This document shows, one piece after another, positions 20,548 to 31,836 of a stretch of DNA of 64,000 bases. The position numbers and the translations under genes are program-made. The stretch is from Corythucha ciliata (lineage: Eukaryota; Arthropoda; Insecta; Hemiptera; Tingidae): contig CM075941.1 in assembly GCA_038030265.1 (NCBI GenBank), positions 4,960,001 through 5,024,000 on the forward strand, read 5' to 3'. The notes beneath the pieces are model-generated. The model saw only the letters and a list, made by a program, of their open reading frames with translations. It did not search any database and was not told the DNA's origin. Position 1 is the stretch's first letter, and the number at the start of each line of letters is the position of its first letter.

Positions 20548-21378
20548 TTAAAACGTCCAAAAGGAGTGGAAAAAACACAGAGGTTTGAGGATGATTCGTC
20601 GAGACTGATAAAAACTGTCTTTCAAATCCAAGACAGAGAAACACGTGGCACCGGACATAGCATTCAGAATTTCTTCTTGTTTGGGGAGTTGATAGTTATC
20701 ACTTACAAGGCATTTGTTTAGGGGTCGGGGATCGAGGCACAATCTGAGAGTTTTGTCTGGTTTTTCTACAATCACAAGTTGATTACACCACTCAAGGGGC
20801 TCAGTGACCTGGGCAATTACTTTTTCCTTGAGCAAATTATCTAGGGAAAGTTTCAGTTTTTCACGCAGGTGTTGGGCAACCCGCCTACACGGCGCATTTA
20901 CTGGGACAGCGTCGTCCTTTAATCTTAGGGTATAGGGTCGACCAGGGAAAAGGCCTAGGCCAGAGAATACGTCTCTAAATTCCACTTCTAACTTGGTTTT
21001 CTCACTTTTTTCTGGATTTCCTATGGAATCTATTCTTTTAATTAGATTCAATTTGACTATGCTTTCCAGTCCTAATATGGGTTTGCATGCAGTATTTACT
21101 ACCATGTATTTTATCGAGAAGTCGGTTCGCTTAATTGTAGTGGGAAGCGTAATATGCCCAAGAGGGTGAACAATGAAATTTCCAAAAGATACCAGTTTTT
21201 CACAGCAAGGGAGCAATTCAGGTCTGTTGTGTTCATCAAACACGGAGCAGAACAAATTAAAAGGCAATATTATTACACTGGGCTCCTGTATCAAGCTTAA
21301 ATTCAATCTTATTATCATTAATGGAACAAACTTCAATCCATGGACGGGTATTGACCGACCCAACAAAGACAGAATCAA
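20548..21378 (-). pseudogene. LTR-6 protease tail and first half of reverse transcriptase
   Basis: This frame holds the protease C-terminal half (PILGLESIVKLNL). The RT N-terminal part follows with PLEWCNQLVIVEKPDK, LRLCLDPRPLNK and FSVLDLKDSFYQ (palm motif A aspartate in LDLKD). It leaves frame near 20610. The missing upstream context is in the neighbouring frame at 21257. Confidence 0.82.
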
Positions 21379-21897
21379 TGAAAAAGTTTACAGTTTGATC
21401 ACCCTCACTAGTTCGTTCGTGAATCTTAGGAGTACGTTGTTGAATATGATCTGTGTCAGGAGTGGTCATGATTGACTGAACATAATGAAAATTCTTACCA
21501 GTCGGACGACGGCAGCCAACTGCGAAATGATTTAGTCCATTACAGGCGGAGCATCGTTTCCCAAACGCTGGGCACTGTATGGCTTTATGCGTATAGCCAC
21601 ACTTGAAACATCTGTACTCTTCAGAGTGAGGATCCGGTGCTTTTGACGGATATTTGGGGTTGAATTTCATGGAGCGTCTCTGTTTGAAACTCGAAACTCG
21701 TTGGGTCTGCACAGGACTCGCACCTCGACTTCATCCTTGTCCTGCGTTTGGCGGCTCATTTCCTGTGCTTGAGAATGTTGGATTTCATGGCCCAAACACA
21801 TTTCGGACGCTTTGGCCAACGTGAGGTCGCTCACAGCAAGTAGTCTCTCCCGAAGCCCATCATCAAGTATTCCCATGACAATGCGGTCCCGAACCAT
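21257..21897 (-). pseudogene. LTR-6 gag tail, zinc knuckles and protease start
   Basis: Two overlapping frames give a gag segment (MVRDRIVMGILDDGLRERLL) and then a nucleocapsid with CFKCGYTHKAIQCPAFGKRC and CSACNGLNHFAVGC. The retropepsin start FKLDTGAQCN ends the frame. The gag N-terminus is missing beyond about 21990. A frameshift lies near 21690. Confidence 0.8.
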
Positions 21898-22159
21898 GCT
21901 GTCGATTGTGTCACCGAAACCGCAAGATGCGCTGAGATTCTGAAGCTCTGTTTTAAATTGGGTTATTGACTGACCTTCCTTCTGTTCACGTTATAGAAAC
22001 GAAACCGCTCGTATATTTTCTAGTTTCTTTTTTTTTAGTTTCTTTTTCTTTTTCCAGTCGGTGTTTAAAAATATATGTTTCAAGAAATGTCTCGCGTGCA
22101 ATTTTATATTATATGATTGTCACACAAAAGTCACAACACCCGCCTACGCTGCTATGTTT

Positions 22160-22422
22160 GGGCAAAGTATAACTGACGATTCGCGCCCTGAAAATGGCAA
22201 AATCGACCAGTCGCACGCCAAAAATGTCCTAACTGACCATTATCGCCTTGGTTTGACGCCATATATAAATGTCAAGCTTCAAGACTACGCGCCCTAAAAA
22301 TAGCTTAACTGACGATTCACGCCTTGAAAATGCCGAAACAGACGATTCCTGTCCTTAAATTGGCCAAACTGACCACTAGCGCTAGGAAAAATAGAAATTT
22401 CTCGCTCTAAAAACAACAAAAT
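22160..22422 (+). repeat. ~31-bp degenerate repeat array, left remnant
   Basis: Six to eight diverged units share AACTGACGATTCGCGCCCTG and AAAATGG with spacing near 31 bp, including the blocks at 22168, 22297 and 22330. The array is cut at 22422 by LTR-2. The same theme continues beyond LTR-2 at 30870 and again at 31837-32220, and appears inverted at 2640-3350. Confidence 0.6.
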
Positions 22423-22582
22423 TGTTATATTCATGCTTCATTCCATTACTTCAACCATCCCCACTTACTTCACAATCCAATTACAATATGATTAATTTCC
22501 CCATTCTAAAAAAGGATTTCTAGAAAAATAAAATATCAATTTCTACGAAACTAAAAGTTCCTTAGAACCTTAAGTTATTTCA
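22423..22582 (+). repeat. LTR-2 5' LTR (160 bp)
   Basis: It starts TGTTATATTC and ends TTATTTCA. It is followed directly by ATGGCGACGGGCGACC, which serves both as probable primer-binding site and as the gag start codon region. Confidence 0.88.
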
Positions 22583-23839
22583 ATGGCGACGGGCGACCAC
22601 GCAATCGCTTTTCAAAAAGAAGTTCGACAAGGTTACCACGCAAGGCTTGAACCATTCGATGAGAATTTTGAAACCTTCAATACCTACCTACAGCGTTTAA
22701 GGCCCGTTTACAAGCTCTGTGCTATGCGTATGTGGAGTCTTTGCGACCAATCAGATTAGTTCCCTCGAAAAATGAAGCATTTTCATAGGTTACGAAGACT
22801 CCACAGACGCATAACATAGAGCTTGTGAACGGGGCTTTAGACAATTACTTCGACCTGAACAATAAAAAAGAGTACAGTTACTTCTAAATTATTTAAGTCC
22901 TAAATACTTCCAACTTTTAGTTGACTTGACGGCTCCTGAAAAACCGAGTACAAAACTCTTACAACGAATTATTAAAAATTCTGAGCGAACATTTGAATCC
23001 ATTGCCAAATGAAATCGTCGACAACCAAGTGCCACATCTGCCAAACAAATTCTACTGTCGAATTCGAAAAGAAGGTGAGCCAATCGCCGTTTATGTCAAA
23101 GAACTTAAAAGTTTAACCTTAAATTGCAATTTCAAATGTTCAACGTGCAAAACGAGTACAAATGACGTACATCTGCGAACACAATTTATCCGTGGCTTGA
23201 ACAATTCCGAGATCCGTCGTAGATTACTACAAGAGAAAACACTAACGTTCAAAAGTGCGGTCGAAATATCACTTGCGATGGAAGCAACTTTAAACGACAG
23301 TGGATTCTTCCGAGAAACTTCTTCAGGTGACACGCAAATAAATAAGGTCAGTCATAATAATAAGAAGTCAACGGAGAGGAAAACTCAAATTCAATGTTTC
23401 CGTTGTGGAAGGATGAACCACATAGCAAGTAAATGTAAAGTTACAAATTTGTCGTGTAAAAATTGCAACAGAAAAGGTCACGTTGAGTCGGTTTGTTTCA
23501 AACAATTTCAAAAAACCCATGCGGGTTTCCAACAGAAGGAAACAAGTCTCGGTGATTCTGACTTCTGTAAAGGTTTATGCTATAAACAAATCTTCTTCAA
23601 GCCATTCCCATGAAAATGACAAAATTATTGTAAGCCCTTTCATCAACGGGGTAAAATACAATATGGAATTAGATACTGGAGCAGCGGTTTCTTCTATATC
23701 ATACTCTGAATTTTCCAAATTATTCCCTGGCGAAAAAATTGATTCTTCAGAAAAAATTAAGCTGAAAACATATACTGGCTCACCTATTGAAATCGTAGGA
23801 ATAGCGTGGGTGCAAGTTCATCTAAATCATCAAAATTAA
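22583..23839 (+). pseudogene. LTR-2 gag and protease (MITE-interrupted, frameshifted)
   Basis: The first ATG immediately follows the LTR (MATGDHAIAFQ). A gag N-terminal segment with YHARLEPFDENFETFNTYL precedes the MITE at 22700-22836. Without the MITE the frame continues, then breaks near 22885. The main gag frame at 22993-23613 has the segment LRTQFIRGLNN and two intact knuckles, CFRCGRMNHIASKC and CKNCNRKGHVESVC. Protease follows in another frame with YNMELDTGAAVSSIS. The protease C-terminus is lost where LTR-3 enters. Confidence 0.82.
22700..22836. mobile_element. 137-bp palindromic Harbinger-like MITE in LTR-2 gag
   Basis: The left arm AGGCCCGTTTACAAGCTCTG is mirrored by a right arm ending CTTGTGAACGGGGCT. 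Arms extend about 45 bp with few mismatches. It is flanked by TTA at 22697-22699 and 22837-22839, the 3-bp duplication typical of PIF/Harbinger. No coding capacity. Removing the element and one TTA leaves the gag frame unshifted at the site. Confidence 0.8.
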
Positions 23840-23922
23840 TGTGTACGAGAAGATTACGGAACAGAACGAATACTCTTTTATTTAGAAAACTCATTTAAAC
23901 AACAATCATATGACTGGCTACA
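23840..23922 (-). repeat. LTR-3 3' LTR (83 bp)
   Basis: It is base-for-base identical to 27715-27797. It reads TGTGTACGAG...GGCTACA on the plus strand. The polypurine tract abuts it at about 23923-23942. Confidence 0.88.
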
Positions 23923-24028
23923 TCATCTCTTCCTCTTCTTCTGACAGGCGTTCATTCTCTGAGTCGAATTTAGGCTGAAGGGCGTTCAGATAGGTTCTGA
24001 TTTTCCTTCCGAGGAACAGTTCGGCTGG

Positions 24029-26023
24029 TTAAACGTTGGTCGCAGTGTGTGGAGTGCTTCGGTAATCCAGTAAAAACTTTTGAAGATGATTCAAGAACCG
24101 GTCAGAAGTATCCGAATAATTCATCTTTTTCATTGCACTCTTGAAAATGTCGACGTATTTTTCCACCTGACCGTTTGACGCAGGGTGGTAAACGGGAGTG
24201 GTTACGTGCTGGACGCCGTAGTCTGCGAAAAATTTTTTGAATTCTTCAGAAGCGAAAGCAGGGGGGTGATTCTGTAACTCGCAAAATTTACGTGTCGTAA
24301 CAGGGAAGGAGGGGGAGAGGATGTATCCCGTTGCCTTGGTTTTTCCTCGCATTTGTCAAGAATTTATTATTTTTTCTTCGAGACCACACAATCTAGCGTG
24401 AAAATTCCACAGTTTAATTCACTAGGTATCGTAAAAACCATGGTAACGAGGTACCTCTCCTCGCCCTTCTTCCAATTTACGACACGTAAATTTTGCAAGT
24501 TACAGAATCACCCCCCGTGTCCATTGTCGCTCACTAAAGTCTCGAAAATGCCGAATCTTGAAATTAAAGACTTCAAAATATTTATTGCACTTGAAGTAGA
24601 CGTTGAAACGACCAGAAAAAATTGCTTTTTGAAGAAAGGTCCAGCGAAATCTATATGAACTCGCTCCCAGGGTTTCGACGATGGCGGCCAAGATGTCAAA
24701 GAATGGTTAGGGGCTGTGGGTGCAAAAGCGTTACAAGCTTCGCATTTGCGGACTATTTCCTCTATGTCGCGGTCAACATTTGGCCACCAGAAGTGCTCTC
24801 GAGCTCGGGACTTCATTTTGACAACGCCAATGTGTGACCTGTGGAGTGTTCCTAAAATGTCTTGTTGGAGAATTTTCGGAATAACGGTTCGCAATCCCCA
24901 GATCAAGCAACCATTGTGAATGGAAAGTGCGTCTTTTTTGATGAAGTACGGCTTCAAATCGATGTCGTTGTTTGATGGAGGCCAACCGTTTTTAACGAAA
25001 TAAATAACCTTTTTGAGAATAAAGTATTTTTCTGTTTCGGAGGCAATGTCGCTACAGTTGACCATTAAGCACTTCTGAGTTTCACTTTGAATAGTGGATA
25101 CGACTACTTGATTAAATCCCCCATCTTCTTCATCGAAACCATCGTTACTTCTACATGGCAAACGGCTGAGTTTCGGAACAAACGGAAAGTTCCTAGTTGA
25201 AATGAACTCGACGGTGTACGTATAATTGGTGAGTAACAGTGCCCATCTTTGCAATCGATTAGAAGTTGCAACTGGAACACCTTTCCTAGATCCGAAAATG
25301 GTTACTAGAGGTTTATGATCCGTTTGAAGAATAAAAGTTCTGCCTAAAATATAAGGCTTGAACTTTTTAACGGCATATATGATCGCCAAAGCCTCTCGTT
25401 CTATTTGAGAATAATTGGTTTCAGCAGGCGTCAAAGTCTTAGAGCCATACGCGATAGGACGTTCACTCCCATCGGAAAATCTGTGCAATAAACTACAGCC
25501 AATTCCTACCGTTGACGCGTCGGCTGCGACTACCAGGGGAAGATCAGATGAATAATGAACGAGAATTGGGGCTGATATTAATGCGTCCTTCAGCATCCTG
25601 AACGCGTTTTCGCAAGCAGTCGACCATATCCAGGAAAATTTTTTTAAGAAAAGACTCCAACTGTTTCAAATTCTCAGGGGCAGGCATATCGAGAACCGCT
25701 TGGACTTTTTCTGGAAGTGTATGTAGTCCAGCTTTGGATATTTTGTGGCCTAAATAAGTCACCGACGGCTGTAGAAATTTACATTTATCCTTTTTAACCC
25801 TGAATCCGTATTCTTCGATTCGTTTCAAAACTTCTGACAAATTTTTTAAATGTTCCAAGTCATTTTTTCCTGTAACTATAATATCGTCCAAAAAGCAACA
25901 AGTATTTGGCACATTTTGTAGCATGTTCGCCATTGCTCTTTGGTAAATAGATGGAGCAGGAGCAACGCCGAAACAAAGTCTAGTATATTGGAAAAGACCT
26001 TGATTGGTATTTATGACGAGCAA
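24029..26023 (-). pseudogene. LTR-3 RT core, RNase H and integrase (deletion and MITE insertion)
   Basis: RT has LFQYTRLCFGVAPAPSIYQ and CFLDDIIVTG (LDD active site). After QLESFL the usual connection segment is missing and the frame changes near 25630. RNase H then starts at LVVAADASTVGIG, with EREALAIIYAVKKF and LQTDHKPL. Integrase has HRSHIGVVKMK, CEACNAF, HIDFAGPF and VSDNG, and is then split by a 256-bp MITE at 24261-24516. It resumes with AFASEEFKKFF and SNGQVEKY, ending at 24029. Catalytic motifs are recognisable on both sides of the breaks, but no intact enzyme remains. Confidence 0.83.
24261..24516. mobile_element. 256-bp MITE with 40-bp inverted repeats in LTR-3 integrase
   Basis: The left arm GGGGGGTGATTCTGTAACTC continues to 24300. 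The right arm (24477-24516) is its inverse with one mismatch in 40. No coding capacity. It lies directly after the integrase VSDNG motif, whose continuation is found on the other side. No clear target duplication was seen, so the superfamily is unknown. Confidence 0.78.
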
Positions 26024-26117
26024 GTTTTTACTTTCTTCATCGACCGGTATAGAAAGGTAGGCGTCGGATAAGTCGAGAACGGAAAACTTTTCTCCATTTT
26101 GTAATTTTGAGAATATT

Positions 26118-27689
26118 TCATCGTGGTAGTGGATAAGTTTGAGGTTCTAGAGCTTGGTTTAACCCAGTGGAAAAATCAGCGCACAGTCTAATTTTTCCAG
26201 TCGGTTTTCCAACAATGACGCAAGGAGCGGCCCAAGACGACGTTTCAATTGGTTTGAGAATTCCCGACGACACTAATCTCCCTATTTCTTCATTTACAGC
26301 GTCTCTCAGGGCGTAAGGAACAGGCCTAGCCTTACGAAATGTTGGTGAAACTCCAGGTTTAAGGGGAAGAGAGGCCAAAACTTTGCTACAAAGGCCAAAT
26401 TGTTCATCAAAAACGTTGCGATGTTTGACGAGCATTGAATCTATATCGAGAGGACGAATCGATGGAAAATGGGGCGAAACTTGCAATACGCCTAGGCCTC
26501 TTGTAAGCATTTCTATCGAATGGGAACTGATTTTGAGAGCAAATATCCAATCTCTTCCTAATAAATCGTGATTCTCACCCTTGACGACGTATAACAATAG
26601 GACCTTTTGTAAGTTTTTGAATTGAACATTCACCAATTCTTCACCGAGTACTGGAATACGGTGACCACTGTAGGAAACAAACGACTTTCTTGGTGGTTTG
26701 AGGGTTGCCTCAGTTTTCAGAAATGACCACGTCTTTTCGGAAATGATAGTAACTGGACTACCCGTGTCAAGAATCAGGCTAACGTTCCTTGAATTAATAG
26801 TGACCGGAATTATAATTGCTTCGCCTGACTTGCTGGTATTTAACGCGAGTAAGTCAAGAGAATTCAAAGAATTTTCGTTGATCTCCCTGACTCTAGAATT
26901 TTGCCCTTTCTCCGCAGACCGACATACTTTGGAAATGTGGCCAAGACGCCCACAGTTATTACACTTTGCGTCTTTGAACTTGCATGTTTTCCTCATGTGC
27001 TGCCCTCCACAAGAGAAACAACGTCCGAATTTTGAAAAATTAACGGGAGAAACATCTTCGGTGTCAGAATTGTGGTTGTTTTCCGGGGCAAACACGATTT
27101 CAAGAGTTTTGCTTGCCTCTAGTAACTCATGGAAAGACAAGTAATCTTTCTGAAGCAGAACGGATCGAATCTTACGGTCTGAAACACCCATTATGAATGC
27201 GGTAATTAACGCTTCTTGATAGAAGTCACTGGGAAAATCACAAAACGAAGAACTTTCTTTGAGCCGATTGGCAAAATCGTTCAAAGTCTCGCCCTGTTGT
27301 TTCATCGAAAAAAAACGTACTCTTTCGCAAGTTTTTAGACGCAGTGGTTTGAAATCTTTAGAAAGTAATTCAAACAGCTCGGAACAAGAATAATCTTCGA
27401 CATTTTTCGGTTTACACAAATTAACTAAAATACTCAAAACCGAGAACTCCAAATGCCCAACTAGCAAACATCTTTTTGTTACCTAGTCTTGAATTTGAGA
27501 GAGCCGCAGTGCAGTGGAGAATTTCAAGTACCACACGTCCAGGTCGCATGTCTTAGGATCGAAATTTTCGCATTTGATCGTAATATGGTGACTGCTTCTT
27601 TGTGACTCATTAAACAAATTGCTAGTGTTCTGTGGCGTCGAGCAATAGTCGCTGACCTGCCGATCTTTCTTTTTCGGCATCAGACTCAA
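26118..27689 (-). pseudogene. LTR-3 gag, zinc knuckles, protease and RT start
   Basis: Gag starts near 27689-27680 (MPKKKDRQVSDY is the likely start). It meets a single in-frame TAG at 27483-27485 and continues in the same frame to 26118. Knuckles are CFSCGGQHMRKTC and CNNCGRLGHISKVC. Protease follows with LILDTGSPVTIIS and LLGRDWIFAL. The RT N-terminus follows with SSWAAPCVIVGKP and IRLCADFSTGLN. At 26118 the frame ends through what looks like one lost base, since the next frame continues the RT sequence without a gap. Confidence 0.84.
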
Positions 27690-27714
27690 CAGCTTTTATC
27701 CTCGTCGTCAGTAA

Positions 27715-27797
27715 TGTGTACGAGAAGATTACGGAACAGAACGAATACTCTTTTATTTAGAAAACTCATTTAAACAACAATCATATGACTGGCTACA
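27715..27797 (-). repeat. LTR-3 5' LTR (83 bp)
   Basis: It is identical to the copy at 23840-23922. The gag start lies about 37 bp downstream on the minus strand. A diverged relative of this LTR is at 59331-59409. Confidence 0.88.
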
Positions 27798-30655
27798 TCG
27801 TGGAAGACTTTTCGTCGTTAGGGGAAACTACGCTAGTATTTTCGGCCGGGAATTTCATTCAACGGAATTAATAAAATTTTTCAAACGTATGTGCCATGCA
27901 AGGTTTCATCTGATTCATTAAAAAATCAATTACTAAAAGATTACCGTAAAGTTTTCGTCCCGCAGATTGGTTCAATTCCTAACGTCAAAGGAAGTCTTTA
28001 ACTTCAAAAAGATGTTTCCCCAATTTTTTTGAAACATAGACCACCACCATTTTCTTTACGTACAAAGATTGAAAACGAATTAAATAATTTGGAAAAAGAT
28101 GGTATTATAACGAAAGTCACAAATTAAGACTGGGGAACGCCTATTGTTCCTGTTCTTAAACCAGATGGGTCAATTAGAATCTGTGCGGACTACAAGTCCA
28201 CCGTGAACTCAAAATTACAAAATTATCATTATCCAATTCCACGGATCGAGGAAATTTTCAATCAAATGTGTGGTGGTGTATTTTTTACCACTTTGGATAT
28301 CCACAAGGCCTACCTACACCTAGAGATGGACGAAGAAAGTGCCTTGATCCATAATATTAGTACACACGTAGGTACCTTCAAAGTTAATCGCCTAATGTTC
28401 GGAATTAAAACAGCACCAAATTTATGGCAAAGATTTATGGATAATCTGTTGACAGGTTTAGCTGGAGTTGCAGTTTTTTTTTGACGACATCATCATACAA
28501 GGTTCAACCATTCAAGAAACTGAGAAACGGACTCGAATGGTACTTGAAAGACTTGCGACAAATAATTTACATGTAAATGAAAGAAAAAGTAAATTTTTTG
28601 AATCTTCAGTGAAGTATCTCGGTCACATAATTGACAAAAATGGGTTACACAAATCAAGGGACAAAGTTGAAGCAGTTTTAAAATCTTCCAGACCAAAAAA
28701 TGTTCAAGAACTCATCCAACAATTCCTAGGGTTAGTTAACTATTACCGTCGATTTATACGCAACTCATCATCCAAATTACATTCCCTGTATGAGTTGTTG
28801 GAAAAGGGAAAGGAATATGTTTGGACAAAACAATGTGAAGAAGCGTTCAATTCTATGAAAAACGACATTAGTAGTGACAATGTTCTGACCCCGTATAATC
28901 CAGAACTTCCCCTAATATTAGCCACTGATGCTTCGCCTTTCGGCCTTTCAACAATTTTGTCACACATAATGCCAAATGGTGAAGAAAGGCCAGTTGCTTT
29001 TGCTTCAAGAACCCTGACGAAAACGGAAAAAAAATACAGCCACATCATTAAAGAAGCTACAGCGATTTTTTGGGGGGTTCAAAAATTTTTTCAGTACTGT
29101 TATGGACGTCATTTTACGCTTCTTACAGATAATAAACCATTAACATCAATTTTTAACCCATGTAAGTCTCTACCTTTTTTAACTGCCACTCGAATGCTCC
29201 ACTATGCTCTTTACTTGTCCGGATTTAACTATTCAGTCAAATATCGGAAGGCCTCAGAGCACATTAACGCTGACTACCTATCACGGAAACCTCTACTAAT
29301 CGAACATATGAACATACTCTTCCTGAAATTCCTATTTTGCAAGTTCAACTGGAAAGCCTTCCCATCACTGCGAGTGACATCGCAAGAGCGACGTCAAAAG
29401 ATCCAGAATTAATACAAGTAGTACAACATCTTCAAAGCAAAAGAAGTATCGTCAAACCGGAAAAGTACAAAGGGATGGAGATTGAATTGTCAATTCAAAA
29501 CGGTTGCCTTTTCAGAGGAATAAGGGTGGTGATTCCAAAATCCTTGCAAAGAATTATGTTACAGGAACTTCACACGGCACATACAGGGATAACGAAGATG
29601 AAAGAGCTATCTAGGCAATATTGTTGGTGGCCTTCAATTAACAAAGACATTGAAGTTTTTGTTTCGGATTGCAGACCTTGCCAGTTAAATTCGAATATTC
29701 CAGAAAAAACTCAAGAACCTTGGTCTCCGACAAAAAAACCCTGGGAAAGGATTCACGTCGACCACGCTGGACCCTTCCTTGGCAACTATTTTTTAGTAGT
29801 GGTGGATTCATACTCCAAATGGGTAGAAATTGTAAGTCAGAAAAAAAATAATTCAAATTCAACAATAAAAAAATTAAGAGAAATATTTGCTCGCTTTGGA
29901 CTACCAAAAGTTATTGTAAGTGACAACGGATCGGTTTTCAAATCAGCCGAATTCAAATCATTCACAACGTCAAACGGAATAAATCACATATTCACAGCAC
30001 CTTACCATCCATCATCAAATGGACAGGCTGAACGATATGTCCAAACGCTAAAAAAAAAGTTAAGGGCCATAATGGACGAAACCGGAGACCAACATACTAA
30101 ATTATGTCGATTATTAATGCAGTTGAGGAAAATTATAAATACGTCAACGTCAAAAAGTCCAGCTGAGATACTACTGAAAACTAATTTAAGGGTCCGTCTT
30201 GATTTAATAAAAGAATGTCCAAAAACAAATAACGCAAATCTTACTTTGAAAACTGAAATTCCCAAAAGGTTCTTCAGCGTAGGGGAAAGGGTGCTTGTTC
30301 GCTGTTTCGATAAAAATAATGAAAAATGGAATTTTGGCCAAGTTGTCGGAAGGATCGGGAATTTGATGTCAACGTAGGGGAAAAAACCGTCAGACGTCAT
30401 ATTGACCAACTTAGGAAAACAAATCTAACAGATTCAGATCCATACAAAAAATCATCAGTTTCAAATCCATGGTTCCCTATCGTCAAAAAAAACACTAGGA
30501 ACACTGGTATCCATGATGACTGCGACCATTATGTTTATTTACCTCGGAACTCAAGAACAAGAAGAAATTCCACCCGAATCAGACGATCTTCCAGATTCAG
30601 AAATACCTCCACCTCAGACGGAACCTGCGCTAACTTCTTTAAGACGGTCAACTAG
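27798..30655 (+). pseudogene. LTR-2 pol: RT, RNase H, integrase
   Basis: The sequence resumes after LTR-3 with protease/RT linker residues. RT follows with DGSIRICADYKS, LDIHKAYLHLEM and FDDIIIQG; the frame break just before FDD sits on an eight-T run at 28472-28480. RNase H has LILATDASPFGLS, KEATAIFWGVQKF and LLTDNKPL. Integrase begins near 29337 and includes HTAHTGITKMK, CRPCQL, HVDHAGPF, VSDNGSVF and SNGQAERY, a full set of DDE positions. The tail is in another frame from 30326 (VRRHIDQLRK). Homopolymer-associated shifts could be decay or assembly error. Confidence 0.84.
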
Positions 30656-30709
30656 GATCCGCCGAAGGCCAAATCGTTTAGCATTATAATCTTCTTTTCC
30701 CGGGAAGAT

Positions 30710-30869
30710 TGTTATATTCATGCTTCATTCCATTACTTCAACCATCCCCACTTACTTCACAATCCAATTACTATATGATTAATTTCCCCATTCTAAAAAA
30801 GTATTTCTAGAAAAATAAAATATCAATTTCTATGAAACTAAAAGTTCCTTAGAACCTTAAGTTATTTCA
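30710..30869 (+). repeat. LTR-2 3' LTR (160 bp)
   Basis: It matches 22423-22582 with about three substitutions. The ~31-bp array motif AAAACTGACCATTTCG resumes at 30870. Confidence 0.88.
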
Positions 30870-30895
30870 AAAACTGACCATTTCGACTGGTAAAA

Positions 30896-31836
30896 CCAAA
30901 GATATAGAACTACTGGATTGCTCACTGATGTTGAATTGTACGAGAGAAAAACGGTCTAACCTGCACCCCGTGACCTTGATGAAGGCTGCTTGGCGGCACG
31001 TTTAAAAACTCCTTATACGTTAGTCGTACAATGGGAATGAGCTATCCAATTAAAAATCACAATTCAGCATGTAGGGCCCGTTCTGTATAATAAACAACAG
31101 TTGATACCAACTATTAATTACCTTATTTCATTCAATTTTGTCACGATATTAAGGCCTGGTTCACACGAGCGTTGGACCAAAGCGGCGTTGAGAATTCTCC
31201 CGGCGTTCCCTTTGCAACGCCGCGTTAACGCCCAACGCCAGCGTTTGAGAAATACACTAACAGGCATTGACCACTTATTTCCATTCGGCAAAAATATCTT
31301 TTTTACACCAAAAAACTGAAGGACCCTCTTTTTCTGGGAATCTCCACCACGACTCACTCAGAAAATAAACTCAAGTCTCAAAACTCGAAGTCTCAACGCG
31401 GCGTCGACGCCGCGCGGGAAAGAACGATCAGAGTTCATTTTGTGATAAAATTTCATTTTACTGACATCAATTGGCTTTATTTGCTACAAAATTTACAAAT
31501 AGGAAACTTACATAATTTCCTCTTCCGGTGTGACATACGTCATGCAGCACCCATACTAGCCAAAGGATTTCATACATTTTTCACAGTTCGACATTTGAAA
31601 TAAAACTAAAAGGCATTAACTTTGATTTATAATTCAAAAAATAAACTGAAATGAATAAGTAAATAACTGGGAAACTTAGCACACTAAGGCGTTCGGATGA
31701 GGTGGCAGGGTACTGGGGGAGGGATGCGATAAATACGAAGGTTTCAGATAGGCGGTCTTCATCAAGGCCAAACCCCCCAACCACTGGCTCGGATTCCCCG
31801 TCCACAGTGAGCAATCCAGTAGTTCTATATCTTTGG
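30896..31836. mobile_element. 941-bp element with perfect 32-bp terminal inverted repeats, unclassified
   Basis: The left end 30896-30927 starts CCAAAGATATAGAACTACTG and ends GGATTGCTCACTG. The right end 31805-31836 is its exact inverse. The direct flank GTAAAA is present at 30890-30895 and 31837-31842, suggesting a 6-bp target duplication. A second inverted motif, CCTTGATGAAG (30981) against CTTCATCAAGG (31755), lies further in. No transposase is seen. It sits in the ~31-bp array, whose motif occurs on both sides. Termini do not match hAT or Harbinger as I know them. Confidence 0.8.

Larger units (their letters stand above)
18351..21990 (-). mobile_element. LTR-6: decayed Ty3/Gypsy retrotransposon, no LTRs found
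   Basis: Coding remnants in gag-protease-RT-RNase H-integrase order read on the minus strand across six or more frame breaks. I found no direct repeats at the ends, so it is either truncated or has LTRs too decayed to see. The integrase style (IGTDILEF, YLVVIDYYSKWIEV) and RT style (LRLCLDPRPLNK) differ from the Mag-like elements here and resemble the K02A2.6-like group often misannotated as genes in animal genomes. It is older than the other LTR elements judging by decay. Confidence 0.82.
23840..27797 (-). mobile_element. LTR-3: short-LTR Mag-like Gypsy, antisense inside LTR-2
   Basis: Identical 83-bp terminal direct repeats sit at 23840-23922 and 27715-27797 (element sense TGTAGCCAGTC...CGTACACA). 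A purine tract just inside the 3' LTR (AGAAGAAGAGGAAGAGATGA, read on the minus strand) is the expected polypurine primer. Gag-protease-RT-RNase H-integrase follow on the minus strand. Very short LTRs are a known trait of the Mag lineage. No clear target duplication was found; part of LTR-2 may be deleted at the site. Identical LTRs suggest recency, yet the body has a stop, frameshifts, an RT deletion and a MITE. Confidence 0.86.
22423..30869 (+). mobile_element. LTR-2: Ty3/Gypsy (Mag-like) element, interrupted by LTR-3 and a MITE
   Basis: 160-bp LTRs at both ends start TGTTATATTC and end AAGTTATTTCA. They differ at only a few bases. Flanks AAAAT (22418-22422) and AAAAC (30870-30874) give a 4-of-5 possible duplication. 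The order is gag-protease, then antisense LTR-3 (23840-27797), then RT-RNase H-integrase. Minus LTR-3 and the 137-bp MITE the element is about 4.35 kb. Several frameshifts and stops are present. It inserted into the ~31-bp array, whose sequence resumes immediately after the 3' LTR. Confidence 0.88.

Noticed and set aside
31148..31440. Harbinger-like start GGCCTGGTTCACACGAGCG inside the 941-bp element
   Set aside because: No matching inverted end or TTA duplication was found; a GC-rich palindrome near 31400 does not pair with it.
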